From positions 62,001-126,000 of the forward strand of contig NZ_PVTS01000014.1 in NCBI RefSeq assembly GCF_003003035.1: a stretch of DNA of 64,000 nt. Direction: 5' to 3'. Within the stretch, counting starts at the first letter, position 1. Every line of letters starts with the position of its first letter. The translations under genes and the position numbers were made by a program. Shown one piece after another: positions 1 through 8,535 of this stretch. The DNA comes from Marinilabilia salmonicolor. GTDB taxonomy: Bacteria > Bacteroidota > Bacteroidia > Bacteroidales > Marinilabiliaceae. The notes beneath the pieces are model-generated. The model made no database searches. It had not been told where the DNA came from and saw only the letters and a list, made by a program, of their open reading frames with translations.

Positions 1-1437
1 GGCATAGAATGCTTCCTTTTCGCGCACATCCTGAACGAATACGAGCATTTCTGATGCCAATACCGCTTCTGCGCCCACAAAATTTGGATACATCCGTTCC
101 CAACCGCGGGGGAGGGTAGCTCCGTGGAAATTAACCATCAATCCATGATCGTTGGCATCGGAAAGAATGTTTTCGTACAAACGCATGGTTTCCTGCTTGT
201 CGCCTCCCAGAAAATCAACCTTCAGACCTTTTACACCCATCTTTTTCAGCCATTTCATCTCTTTCTTTCGGGCGATGGAAGTGTTCATTTTATTCAGTGG
301 TGTTTGGAAAGCATCATTGGCCGAGCCATTGGAATTGTACCACAAAAAGACTCCAACCCCTTTGTCTTCAGCATATCTGATAAGCTCTTCCATCTTTTCA
401 TAACCGATGTTTGTATCCCACCAGGCATCAATCAGAATGTATTCGTAATCCATAGCTGCAGCCAGGTTAATGTATTTTACCTGATCGGCATAATTCATAC
501 TGTTGTCCTGCCAGATGATCCAGCTCCAGGTGCTGCGCCCGTATTGATAATCCTGTGAGGGTTCGTAAAGTGGTTCTACCACGTCCCAGGGAATGGTGGT
601 TTCAACTATTGGTTTAAGTGTTCCGCCTACTGTAATGGTACGCCAGGGAGTCACACCGGGAAGTCCTATTTGTGCTCCGGTACTTCCAAAACTATTGTTC
701 TGTCCCGGATTTGGATATTCAACCGTGTAAACGCCATCTTTGAAGCTGCTCAGGTGGGAGGCACAGTAGAGGCTTCTTACGCCGGTTTCGGACAATAATA
801 CCCATCCGTTGTCATTAATCCTAAACAAGCCCGGGAATACATATCCCTCAGGCGACTGGTTCTCGTACATTGAAACATTGGCCTGATACCCGCTTTCGTA
901 GCTTGGTGAAGTGCGAGCAAATCCTTCCATAGGTCTCATCATGTACGACAGAAAGCTTTTAGTCTTATCGGGAAACCTGAATCCGGTTGCTTCGGATTTT
1001 ACTACAATCGCTTTGGTATCGCCCCACATTGGCAGTTCATAGCGAAAAGCAATGTCGTTGTTACTTACCTGAAAAAGGACAGATATTTGTTTCTTATCTG
1101 CGTTGGAAAAAGTGCATTTCAGGGAATTTGCCCGGTACCGAATAAATGATTGCTTAATTTTGGCTTGTGTATATGCTTTTTCAACGTTACCGGTGGAGGA
1201 TTCAGTAAAACTCATGCCGGTTGTAAAATCACCCTCGTTGGTGGTCAGTCCCAGTGGAGAATCTTCGAGCATGGTTTGTCCGTTGTAGGTGACTGAGTAA
1301 ACCGGGTTTCCGCTTTCAATATCGACACTTAGCTGAAGCTTCCCGTCGGGACTTTCTACCTCGGCCACTTGCGAATAGGCTGCTGTAGAGAATAATACAA
1401 AGCATAAGGTTATTATGCCTGGAATAATGTTTTTCAT
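1..1437 (-). CDS. GH97 glycoside hydrolase, partial (C-terminus beyond window)
   Basis: The reading frame is open from the ATG at 1437 to the left edge, so about 479 N-terminal residues are present and the C-terminus is missing. It begins with a signal peptide (MKNIIPGIITLCFVLFSTAAYSQ), followed by the GH97 N-terminal beta-sandwich and a (beta/alpha)8 barrel. The barrel has GLKVDF and, exactly 55 residues after its Asp, a Glu in VLASEM. In characterised retaining GH97 enzymes the Asp nucleophile and Glu acid/base have this spacing, whereas SusB-type inverting alpha-glucosidases use glutamates. I infer a retaining enzyme: alpha-galactosidase, or beta-L-arabinopyranosidase, an activity also known in GH97. 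It would be periplasmic and remove a side-chain sugar. It is the last gene visible in the minus-strand enzyme array and paralogous to the GH97 at 11185-13101. Confidence 0.9.
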   Translation of the reverse strand, partial: MKNIIPGIITLCFVLFSTAAYSQVAEVESPDGKLQLSVDIESGNPVYSVTYNGQTMLEDSPLGLTTNEGDFTTGMSFTESSTGNVEKAYTQAKIKQSFIRYRANSLKCTFSNADKKQISVLFQVSNNDIAFRYELPMWGDTKAIVVKSEATGFRFPDKTKSFLSYMMRPMEGFARTSPSYESGYQANVSMYENQSPEGYVFPGLFRINDNGWVLLSETGVRSLYCASHLSSFKDGVYTVEYPNPGQNNSFGSTGAQIGLPGVTPWRTITVGGTLKPIVETTIPWDVVEPLYEPSQDYQYGRSTWSWIIWQDNSMNYADQVKYINLAAAMDYEYILIDAWWDTNIGYEKMEELIRYAEDKGVGVFLWYNSNGSANDAFQTPLNKMNTSIARKKEMKWLKKMGVKGLKVDFLGGDKQETMRLYENILSDANDHGLMVNFHGATLPRGWERMYPNFVGAEAVLASEMLVFVQDVREKEAFYA

Positions 1438-1708
1438 AGTAATTTCTTTAATCTTATGTTATGATTTTTGATTCAGTACAAGTCTGCGTTCCTGCTTTAA
1501 AAAGATACTTCTAACAATACACAAAAGCATACGACACCTTCAGCGTCGATATTGTATATTTTGGAAAACTATAAACATATGAGCCCCTCAGGCACTGTTT
1601 CACTCAAATATATAGAAATGACCCCGAAGCGGGTCAAATATTTATAGATGTAATGTTTACAAGAAAATCGACCCCAAAGCGGGTCGTACCAGTTGCGTTT
1701 AGGCTTTT
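1438..1708. other. Intergenic region with two copies of a small hairpin and a possible weak promoter
   Basis: This 271-nt gap separates the GH43 stop from the GH97 start. It holds two copies of a 16-nt hairpin: GACCCCGAAGCGGGTC at 1620-1635 and GACCCCAAAGCGGGTC at 1670-1685. Each has a 5-bp stem GACCC/GGGTC. The minus strand at 1605-1612 reads TATATTTG, which fits the Bacteroidota -7 consensus, but the paired half-sites seen at other promoters here are not at the expected distance. The hairpins may be RNA-processing or weak termination signals. Confidence 0.4.
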
Positions 1709-3079
1709 TTATTTATTAAACTCCCAGAAGTCAAAATTGAATAACTCCCCTTTACCTCCTTTAAAAACAAAAAATAAATCATGAATACCTTTTTGTTTCT
1801 TTGTCTTGATGGTGAATGTTTGCCAGCTGCCGTCATTTTCTGTTATTTCACAAACTCCCAACAGCTGTCCGTCTTTTGCATCCAGGCGGATTTCAATATT
1901 ACCTCCCTCTAAAACTGCTGCACGAGCTTTGAATGTTTTGGCTCCTTTGGCAAAGTCAACACTGCGAACTTTTATGTAATCGCCGTTGTGGATGTTGGTA
2001 ACATAAATTCCTGCTTGATCATCAGATAAAGTTTTCAGCCCCTCGGACCACGCTATGGTTTCGGCTTCTACTTTTTTGAAGGGATTCAGATTTGCGACAC
2101 TTTCTTCTACTCCTTCTTTCGTTGGTGTAAGCATCGGGATGGAACCATCTTCGTTGTATTCGAATTGTTCCACGCTCACTGAGCGTTTAAAGCCTTCACC
2201 ACCTGACAAATCCTGATCGTGATAAAAGAAATAGGAATTTCCTTTAAAGTCGATGATCCCGGGATGGTTGGTGAAGGCGAGGTGAGGGGCTCTTTCCATG
2301 ATATATCCCTGATAAGTCCATGGCCCTTCATCCGTTGGGGCAGTGGAATAAGCAATGTATTCCGGAATTCCTCCTGCAGCATAAATCAGGTAGTACAAGT
2401 CGTTTCGTTTATAGATCCATGGCCCTTCGGTATAGTTGGAGTGATGTCTTCCATCTTTGGACGGACTTTCACCAAATGATTCGGTATTCATTTCCACAGG
2501 CACGATCCCCTTTTTACCAATGCTGCGGTCGTAGGAAATCATATCTTCGTTGAGTTTTACATAATATACAGACGGATTTCCCCAGTAAAGATAAGCTTGT
2601 CCGTCGTCATCAATAAAAACGGTAGGGTCGATATCCGTCCATACATCTTCACTGTCCAAAATTAATCTGTGTCCCAGAGGATCGTGAAACGGACCCGTGG
2701 GAGAGTCGCTTACAAGTACGGAAATCCCTTCCCCATGAATAGGTACATATAAATAAAACTTACCGTTACGCTCAATCGCTTGGGGTGCCCATGCTCCATT
2801 TGTTTTATCCATCCACCCGAAGTCTTTAAGTGAAGCAACTGTTCCATGATCGGTCCAGTTTACCATGTCGTCAGACGAATAGCACCGCCAGTCGTACATG
2901 GTAAAGAAATTATTGACTGTAGTGTCCTCATCGTGCGAGGTATAAACGTAAACGGTGCCATCGTGCACAAGCGGTGCGGGGTCGGCAGTGAAATAGGTCT
3001 GTACAATGGGATTTTGGGAAATGCCTGAGATGGAAATCCCAAGAGTCAATGATATGATTAATAGTTTCCTGATATTCAT
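1709..3079 (-). CDS. GH43 arabinofuranosidase/xylosidase with C-terminal CBM6
   Basis: This 456-residue protein has a signal peptide (cleavage near ISGISQ) and a five-bladed GH43 propeller at about residues 25-325. The three GH43 carboxylates are visible: Asp33 (ADPAP, base), Asp151 (DIDPT, pKa modulator) and Glu218 (TEGPW, acid). A CBM6-type beta-sandwich begins near residue 336 (VEAET) and runs to the end. The YTSHDED element after the first Asp is typical of the GH43 groups that contain arabinoxylan arabinofuranohydrolases, so removal of arabinose from arabinoxylan is likely; beta-xylosidase is the alternative. It sits 8 nt downstream of the GH51 gene, so the two are probably co-transcribed. 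It is a close paralogue of the GH43 at 4741-6132. Confidence 0.9.
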   Translation of the reverse strand: MNIRKLLIISLTLGISISGISQNPIVQTYFTADPAPLVHDGTVYVYTSHDEDTTVNNFFTMYDWRCYSSDDMVNWTDHGTVASLKDFGWMDKTNGAWAPQAIERNGKFYLYVPIHGEGISVLVSDSPTGPFHDPLGHRLILDSEDVWTDIDPTVFIDDDGQAYLYWGNPSVYYVKLNEDMISYDRSIGKKGIVPVEMNTESFGESPSKDGRHHSNYTEGPWIYKRNDLYYLIYAAGGIPEYIAYSTAPTDEGPWTYQGYIMERAPHLAFTNHPGIIDFKGNSYFFYHDQDLSGGEGFKRSVSVEQFEYNEDGSIPMLTPTKEGVEESVANLNPFKKVEAETIAWSEGLKTLSDDQAGIYVTNIHNGDYIKVRSVDFAKGAKTFKARAAVLEGGNIEIRLDAKDGQLLGVCEITENDGSWQTFTIKTKKQKGIHDLFFVFKGGKGELFNFDFWEFNK

Positions 3080-3087
3080 ATAATTTG

Positions 3088-4689
3088 TTATTTTATATTT
3101 ATTTCGAGTACTGTCAGAGACTGCGGTTGCACGGTTACAGATATTTTGTTTCCGGACACTTTCGTGTCTATTTTTTCAGGCGCCACATTATCGGGCTTTT
3201 CAAAAGTGTTGATGGCATCAATCTCAGAAGCATAAAGGGTTTCGCCTTCTACACTTTTAATAGAATAATCCTCTAAAGGTAACTCAAACGATGCTTTGTT
3301 ATTTGGATCAATATTGGTAATTGCCACGTAAATCCGGCCATCTTTACCTTTGGCAGCAATGGCATCAACACGTGGAAGTTCAATGTCATCGATCTGATAT
3401 TGACCTGCATCAAAACTAACAGGAATACGGGTCGCATCCTGGAATGGCACATACATGCGGAAGGCATGATAGGTAGGTGTAAGAACCATTTTCTCATCTT
3501 CAGTAAGAATCACCGCTTGTAAAACATTGATCATTTGGGCTATGTTTGCACCATGAACCCGTTCGGCATGACGCATGAAAATGTTGAAGTTCAACGCAGC
3601 AATAATGGCATCGCGCTGCGAATTCTGCTGTTGCAGGAAGCCCGGATTCGTTCCCTCGGTAGGGGCATACCAGGCCCCCCATTCGTCAACCAGGATAGAT
3701 ACTTCTGTATCAGGGTCGTACTTATCCATAATTGCCCTGTTTTCAGCTATAAACTCATCCATTCCAAGAGTTTCCTGAATTACCTCGGCATACTGTTTTT
3801 CATTAAAGTCTGTGGCGGGGATTTCCGGTGGATAGCCGCCACGGGTATAATTATGCAGAGAGAGGCCCTGAATATTCCATGTCCATGTTCGGTTTGCCCA
3901 TGCTTCCATAATTGCTTCTGTGTATCCAAAGCTGAATTCATCAAAGGAATCGGGCCCTACGGCTACAAACTTTGTGTTCACATCGGTATTGTAATTGGTG
4001 GTGAAAGTGGCGAACTTTTTTAGTTCGGTAATATACTCCTGCGGTGTGAAAGGGCCTCCACAACCCCAGACTTCGTTTCCGATTCCCCAGAATTCGACAT
4101 CGTAAGGTTCCGGATGTCCATTAATGGCTCTTTCTTCAGCGAGTGTTGATCCGGTGGCAGTCAGGTATTCCAGCCAGTCGGCTGATTCCTGAACCGTTCC
4201 GGATCCTACGTTGGCTGATATAAATGCTTCCGATCCGATCTGGTTTATGAAGTCAAAGAACTCATGCGTTCCAAATGTGTTTGGTTCGGGAGCTCCGCCC
4301 CAGCTGACGTTAATTCTGGTATTTCGTTCCGCCGGATGACCAATTCCATCGCGCCAGTGATACTGGTCGGCAAAGCAGCCGCCCGGCCAGCGTACATTAG
4401 GGACTTTAAGTTCTTTCAGAGCTTCCACCACATCGTTGCGGATTCCTCGTGTGTTGGGGATGTCTGATTCGGGGCCTACCCATATACCGCCGTAAATCCC
4501 GGTCCCCAGGTGCTCGGCAAAATGACCGAATATATGTCTGTTGATCACTGGCCCATCCTGCCCGGGACTAATAATTACTTTTACGGGAGTGTTTTTCTGT
4601 GCATAGACGGCGCCTATGTTGATCAGGAACATGAAAGCCAGAATGCTTATTGCAGTACAGTTCTTTCTGAAGTTAAAAAGCCTTTTCAT
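3088..4689 (-). CDS. GH51 alpha-L-arabinofuranosidase
   Basis: The chosen start gives 533 residues. An in-frame ATG at 4737 would add 16 residues ahead of the signal peptide and lie only 3 nt from the preceding stop; the internal MKRLFNF start leads straight into a signal sequence ending near AVYAQ. The GH51 barrel shows the acid/base Glu206 in GIGNEVWG and the nucleophile Glu336 in LVDEWG, followed by the C-terminal beta-sandwich. GH51 enzymes release alpha-linked arabinofuranose with retention. The signal peptide indicates a periplasmic enzyme working on imported arabinoxylo-oligosaccharides. It lies between two GH43-CBM6 genes, a tight arabinose-removal trio. A second, dissimilar GH51 is at 31277-32788. 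Confidence 0.92.
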   Translation of the reverse strand: MKRLFNFRKNCTAISILAFMFLINIGAVYAQKNTPVKVIISPGQDGPVINRHIFGHFAEHLGTGIYGGIWVGPESDIPNTRGIRNDVVEALKELKVPNVRWPGGCFADQYHWRDGIGHPAERNTRINVSWGGAPEPNTFGTHEFFDFINQIGSEAFISANVGSGTVQESADWLEYLTATGSTLAEERAINGHPEPYDVEFWGIGNEVWGCGGPFTPQEYITELKKFATFTTNYNTDVNTKFVAVGPDSFDEFSFGYTEAIMEAWANRTWTWNIQGLSLHNYTRGGYPPEIPATDFNEKQYAEVIQETLGMDEFIAENRAIMDKYDPDTEVSILVDEWGAWYAPTEGTNPGFLQQQNSQRDAIIAALNFNIFMRHAERVHGANIAQMINVLQAVILTEDEKMVLTPTYHAFRMYVPFQDATRIPVSFDAGQYQIDDIELPRVDAIAAKGKDGRIYVAITNIDPNNKASFELPLEDYSIKSVEGETLYASEIDAINTFEKPDNVAPEKIDTKVSGNKISVTVQPQSLTVLEINIK

Positions 4690-4740
4690 GGTAGGTTGTT
4701 TTATTGGTTTAAACTTGATTTTTGATCCTAATTTCAATCC

Positions 4741-6132
4741 TTAATTGTATGATGCCTCATTCCGGTTAAACTTCCACCAGTCAAAATAAAACAAGTCTTT
4801 TTCTCCTCTGAAGACAAAATAGACATCATGTATGCCCTCGATGTTGCTGGCTGTTGAAGTAAAAGAACTCCAAATGCCTTCTTTTCGCGCTGAATTTATG
4901 TCCACCGTTGCGATCACCGGGCCGTCAATTTTATCGACTCGTATTTCTATTTCACCACCATAGATGGGGGATACACTCACTTCAACTGATTCAGCTCCAT
5001 CGGAAAAATCAACACCACTAACTTTTATGTAATCGCCATGATTGATATCCGTTACAAATAGACGGTCGGCAATTTTATTTCCCCGTGCCCAATCAAAATC
5101 GCCTTCCCACTCTGTTTCAAATCTGGTTTTTACCCCTTCGCTCCAGGACATTGTTTCTGCCTCAACCCGTTTGAAAGGATTTAGAGGTTCTACTTGTTCG
5201 GGGCCTTCGACCGACCAGTAATCGCGATTTTGAATGGTTCCATCGGGGTTGTACATCATTTCATCCATGTCAACCGAACGACGCTCATAAAACTTTGGTG
5301 TGGTTTTTTTCAACAGGTCATAGCTGTGGCCGAAACAGTACCATTTTCCTTTGTATTCGATAATACCCGGGTGGTTGCCACGAGTAAGTTCTGAGGCATC
5401 TACAATCATGCCTTTGTACTCCCAGGGTCCAGTCGGAGAGCTGCTCATGGCATATCCAATTCCTTCCGGGCAGCAGGTAGAGGCGTAGGCCATATAGTAA
5501 TGACCATTGCGTTTCCATACCCAGGGGCCTTCCTGGTAATTTTCGGGGGTTGTGGGTTCCTGTATAATCTTGCCTGAATAGGAGATCATGTCCTCGTTCA
5601 GCTTTACGTAATAGACTTTGGGGTTTCCCCAGTACATGTATGCCTGCCCGTCATCGTCAATTAATACAGTCGGGTCAATGTCGTGATTGCTGTTTTGAAT
5701 TAAAGGTTTTCCAATAGGATCCTTGAAAAGGCCGTACGGACTGTCAGCCACCAGAACTCCAATGCCAACACCTCCTGGCATGGGGCAGTAGAGATAAAAT
5801 TTGCCGTTACGCTTAACACATTGCACCGCCCAGGCTCCATTGTCATAAGGTACCCAATCGAAATTATCTAATGATGCCACAATGCCGTGGCCTGTCCAGT
5901 TTACCATGTCGGTAGATGAATAGAGCAACCAATTTTCCATTTTAAAACCCATGGCGTCATCTTCATCGTGACTGGTGTAAAGGAACACCGTGTCGTTATG
6001 TACCATTGGAGCAGGATCGGCAGTGTATTCTGTCTGGATGATGGGGCGTTGGGCAGGCATGTTGGTTTGTGTGAACCCGCTAAATGTTATTGAAAGACAG
6101 ATTGTTAATAATGAAAGTATTCTGTTGGTCAT
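4741..6132 (-). CDS. GH43 arabinofuranosidase/xylosidase with C-terminal CBM6
   Basis: This 463-residue protein has a signal peptide (to about SGFTQ), then a GH43 propeller with Asp39 (ADPAP), Asp153 (DIDPT) and Glu201 (QEGPW). The last 120 or so residues form a CBM6-like module starting at VEAETMSWSEG. Motif order and the YTSHDED element match the paralogue at 1709-3079. The region between the second Asp and the acid Glu is shorter here, so the active-site rim and hence substrate preference may differ (for example singly versus doubly substituted xylose). Likely periplasmic. It is 10 nt downstream of the GH31 gene and 51 nt upstream of the chosen GH51 start, within the tightly packed distal part of the array. 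Confidence 0.9.
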   Translation of the reverse strand: MTNRILSLLTICLSITFSGFTQTNMPAQRPIIQTEYTADPAPMVHNDTVFLYTSHDEDDAMGFKMENWLLYSSTDMVNWTGHGIVASLDNFDWVPYDNGAWAVQCVKRNGKFYLYCPMPGGVGIGVLVADSPYGLFKDPIGKPLIQNSNHDIDPTVLIDDDGQAYMYWGNPKVYYVKLNEDMISYSGKIIQEPTTPENYQEGPWVWKRNGHYYMAYASTCCPEGIGYAMSSSPTGPWEYKGMIVDASELTRGNHPGIIEYKGKWYCFGHSYDLLKKTTPKFYERRSVDMDEMMYNPDGTIQNRDYWSVEGPEQVEPLNPFKRVEAETMSWSEGVKTRFETEWEGDFDWARGNKIADRLFVTDINHGDYIKVSGVDFSDGAESVEVSVSPIYGGEIEIRVDKIDGPVIATVDINSARKEGIWSSFTSTASNIEGIHDVYFVFRGEKDLFYFDWWKFNRNEASYN

Positions 6133-6142
6133 TGTTCCTGTT

Positions 6143-8524
6143 TTATAGATTCATTGAAGTTCTTCTGCCACTATATTTCACTGGGATAATATGTTCTGAA
6201 TCCAAATTGTTTTTCCCGGATATCATAACAATTTTAAATTCTCGATCAGTCAGCATTCCGGGGAATCTGCCTTTACGGTCACTTATGATAAGTGTGTTTT
6301 CCGAGTCGTCCCAAATAAACTTAATGGTTGAATACAAGCCCTTTTCGTAATTGTAGTTGTCATTCTCATCTTCATACAAAGTAAATTCGCCGTCAGCACC
6401 TTTGTAAACCCTTATTTCAAGGTTGTTCCAGGGTTTCTCTTCGGCATACTGAACATCAGGGCCAATTGGTATGACAGAACCTGCTTTGACATAAAGGGGC
6501 ATAATGTCGATTGGCGTTTCCTTTGCGATGGTTTGACCGCCTTCCACAGTTTCTCCTGTCCAAAAGTCAATCCATTTGGTGCCGGAAGGCAGATAAAGCT
6601 TCCGCTTTTTGATGGTGCTAAAATCAGCCTGTCCATCCTTATTATACATGCTTTTGGTTACCGGACAAACCAGGATTGACTTGCCAAACATGTACTGGTC
6701 ATCAATGTTGAGCGCCTTTTTGTCTGATGGGAAATCCATTACCAAAGGACGCATCATGCTTGACTGATTGGCTGTAACATCCCACGAAGTGGAATAGATG
6801 TAAGGCAATAAGCTGTAGCGCAGGTTGATGTATTTCTCGATGGCGTCGTAAACAGGTTCGCCTTTTTTTCCGAATTGGTATATTTCACGTGGGGCATCGG
6901 CACCATGCGAGCGCATCATGGGGCAGAAGGTACCAAACTGAACCCACCGTGCATACAGTTCGCGATAATCAGCATTTTGCAGAGGGTTTTGATAATCCCA
7001 AAGGAAGAATCCGCCTATGTCGCTATTGTAGTGAGGAACACCACATAATGTAAGATTTAAACCGCCAGATATCTGTTTGCGTAAGGCGTCCCAGGATGCC
7101 ACCACATCGCCCGACCAGGTATTGGCGCCATAACGCTGCTGTCCGGCAAATACCGAGCGTGTTAAGATGAAAACACGTTTATCAGAAGTCACTTCGCGCT
7201 GATGTTTGTAAACACCGCCCACGGTCATTAGCGGGTAGGCATTACGCACTTTGCGGAAAGACCCGAGATAAGTCTGATTGTCAAAATCTGATGGTTTTGG
7301 ATCGAAGTGATCAGGCTCGGAAGAATCTATCCAAAATCCATCAATCCCAAGAGAAAAAATACCTTTATTCAGATATTTCCAGTAAATGTCGCGGGCTTCA
7401 GGATTATAGGCGTCATAAACGCGCACTCCTGACGGATAATCAGGGTTGGGCGGCCATTTAAAGGAACCCGATTCCGGCCAGGTTTTAAAGTCCATGAGCG
7501 CATCAATGCTATCCAGTTCCCGGTAAGGTTTGGTTTCAGGACCAAAAGAATTCCAGATGGAAATGATCATGTGTGCATTCAGGTTATGAACATTATTAAC
7601 CATCTTCTGCGGATCGTAGAACTCTTCATTAAGAAATTCCATGGCATTCCAGAGATAGTTATTGCCCCAATACCGCCAGTCCTGGATAATGCCATCGAGG
7701 GGAACACCCAGCTCCCTGTATTTTTTTACCACACCAACTGTTTCATCCTGGCTTTTGTAGCGTTCCCTGCTTTGCCAATACCCATAAGTCCACAAAGGAA
7801 ACATAGGCACCTGTCCGGTTAATTCGCGCATTTGGGCAACCACACCATCGGCATTCTCTCCATACATAAAATAGTAATCGATACCATCGCCAACTTCTGA
7901 GCTAAATGTCGTTTGTTCCTGATTGTCGCTAAATATAGTTGGAGAATAGTTATCCCAGAATAAGCCATAGCCTTTGTTCGACTGGAAAAAAGGTATAAAA
8001 TCCTGCGTGTTGTTCTGTATCATGTGAACTTCAAGGTCACGCTGAATCATTTTACCGTTTTGAAGGATGCCTAAACCATATATGGCTTCATGCTTTTCCA
8101 GTGCAAAAGATTGTGAAATGTTGTAGGTTGCATTTCCCGCATCGTTAAAAGCGGTAAACTCAGCGCCTGCTTGCTTTTCTTTTAAGAGTGGTTGGCCGGA
8201 AGTAGTTTCAAAACTAACAGTCCCACTCTTCGTATTAAGGTGTACGATAAGTTCATCGCTTTTCAAAATTAAATTTTCTCCGTTAATGCTGACATTAAGG
8301 TTCGTATGTTGAGGCTTCCTGGTAACGGAAAGACTTTCTTTGTTAAAGCACGATTCTTCAGGCCATTTTACGACCCTGGCAATTGAAGGGCTGAAAAACT
8401 GAATCTCGTAAGCTATTTTGTTAATGGAAGTTTTTATTCCAAGGTCAGTTTTTATATACGACTGAGCACTTCCAACGGAGAAAAAAGCAAAGAGTATCAA
8501 TAATGATGTGAAAATGCGATTCAT
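6143..8524 (-). CDS. GH31 alpha-glycosidase (alpha-xylosidase or alpha-galactosidase type)
   Basis: This 793-residue protein has a signal peptide ending near VGSAQ. It contains the N-terminal galactose-mutarotase-like beta-sandwich (about 30-225), the GH31 barrel (from PLWTYGYWQSRERY, about 240-590) and C-terminal beta-domains. The catalytic nucleophile is Asp400 in GFWIDSSEPD and the acid/base is Asp473 in WSGDVVASW. The family contains alpha-glucosidases, alpha-xylosidases and alpha-galactosidases. The GWQSRERYK/IIQDWRYWG pattern resembles alpha-xylosidase-like members, but the sequence alone does not settle it. In a xylan locus it would remove an alpha-linked side sugar, or act on co-occurring xyloglucan fragments. 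No PA14 insertion is visible, unlike some Bacteroidota alpha-xylosidases. Spaced 11 nt from the GH3 gene upstream. Confidence 0.88.
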   Translation of the reverse strand: MNRIFTSLLILFAFFSVGSAQSYIKTDLGIKTSINKIAYEIQFFSPSIARVVKWPEESCFNKESLSVTRKPQHTNLNVSINGENLILKSDELIVHLNTKSGTVSFETTSGQPLLKEKQAGAEFTAFNDAGNATYNISQSFALEKHEAIYGLGILQNGKMIQRDLEVHMIQNNTQDFIPFFQSNKGYGLFWDNYSPTIFSDNQEQTTFSSEVGDGIDYYFMYGENADGVVAQMRELTGQVPMFPLWTYGYWQSRERYKSQDETVGVVKKYRELGVPLDGIIQDWRYWGNNYLWNAMEFLNEEFYDPQKMVNNVHNLNAHMIISIWNSFGPETKPYRELDSIDALMDFKTWPESGSFKWPPNPDYPSGVRVYDAYNPEARDIYWKYLNKGIFSLGIDGFWIDSSEPDHFDPKPSDFDNQTYLGSFRKVRNAYPLMTVGGVYKHQREVTSDKRVFILTRSVFAGQQRYGANTWSGDVVASWDALRKQISGGLNLTLCGVPHYNSDIGGFFLWDYQNPLQNADYRELYARWVQFGTFCPMMRSHGADAPREIYQFGKKGEPVYDAIEKYINLRYSLLPYIYSTSWDVTANQSSMMRPLVMDFPSDKKALNIDDQYMFGKSILVCPVTKSMYNKDGQADFSTIKKRKLYLPSGTKWIDFWTGETVEGGQTIAKETPIDIMPLYVKAGSVIPIGPDVQYAEEKPWNNLEIRVYKGADGEFTLYEDENDNYNYEKGLYSTIKFIWDDSENTLIISDRKGRFPGMLTDREFKIVMISGKNNLDSEHIIPVKYSGRRTSMNL

Positions 8525-8535
8525 GATGATTCTGA

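Noticed and set aside
124-558. 144-codon plus-strand ORF at the left edge
   Set aside because: Antisense to the open GH97 frame, whose catalytic motifs lie here on the minus strand.
1605-1612. TATATTTG as a fifth operator-type promoter (before the left-edge GH97)
   Set aside because: The -7 match stands alone; the positions 40 and 61 nt upstream do not contain ATATC half-sites.
3535-4023. 162-codon plus-strand ORF inside GH51
   Set aside because: Shadow frame across the GH51 catalytic barrel.
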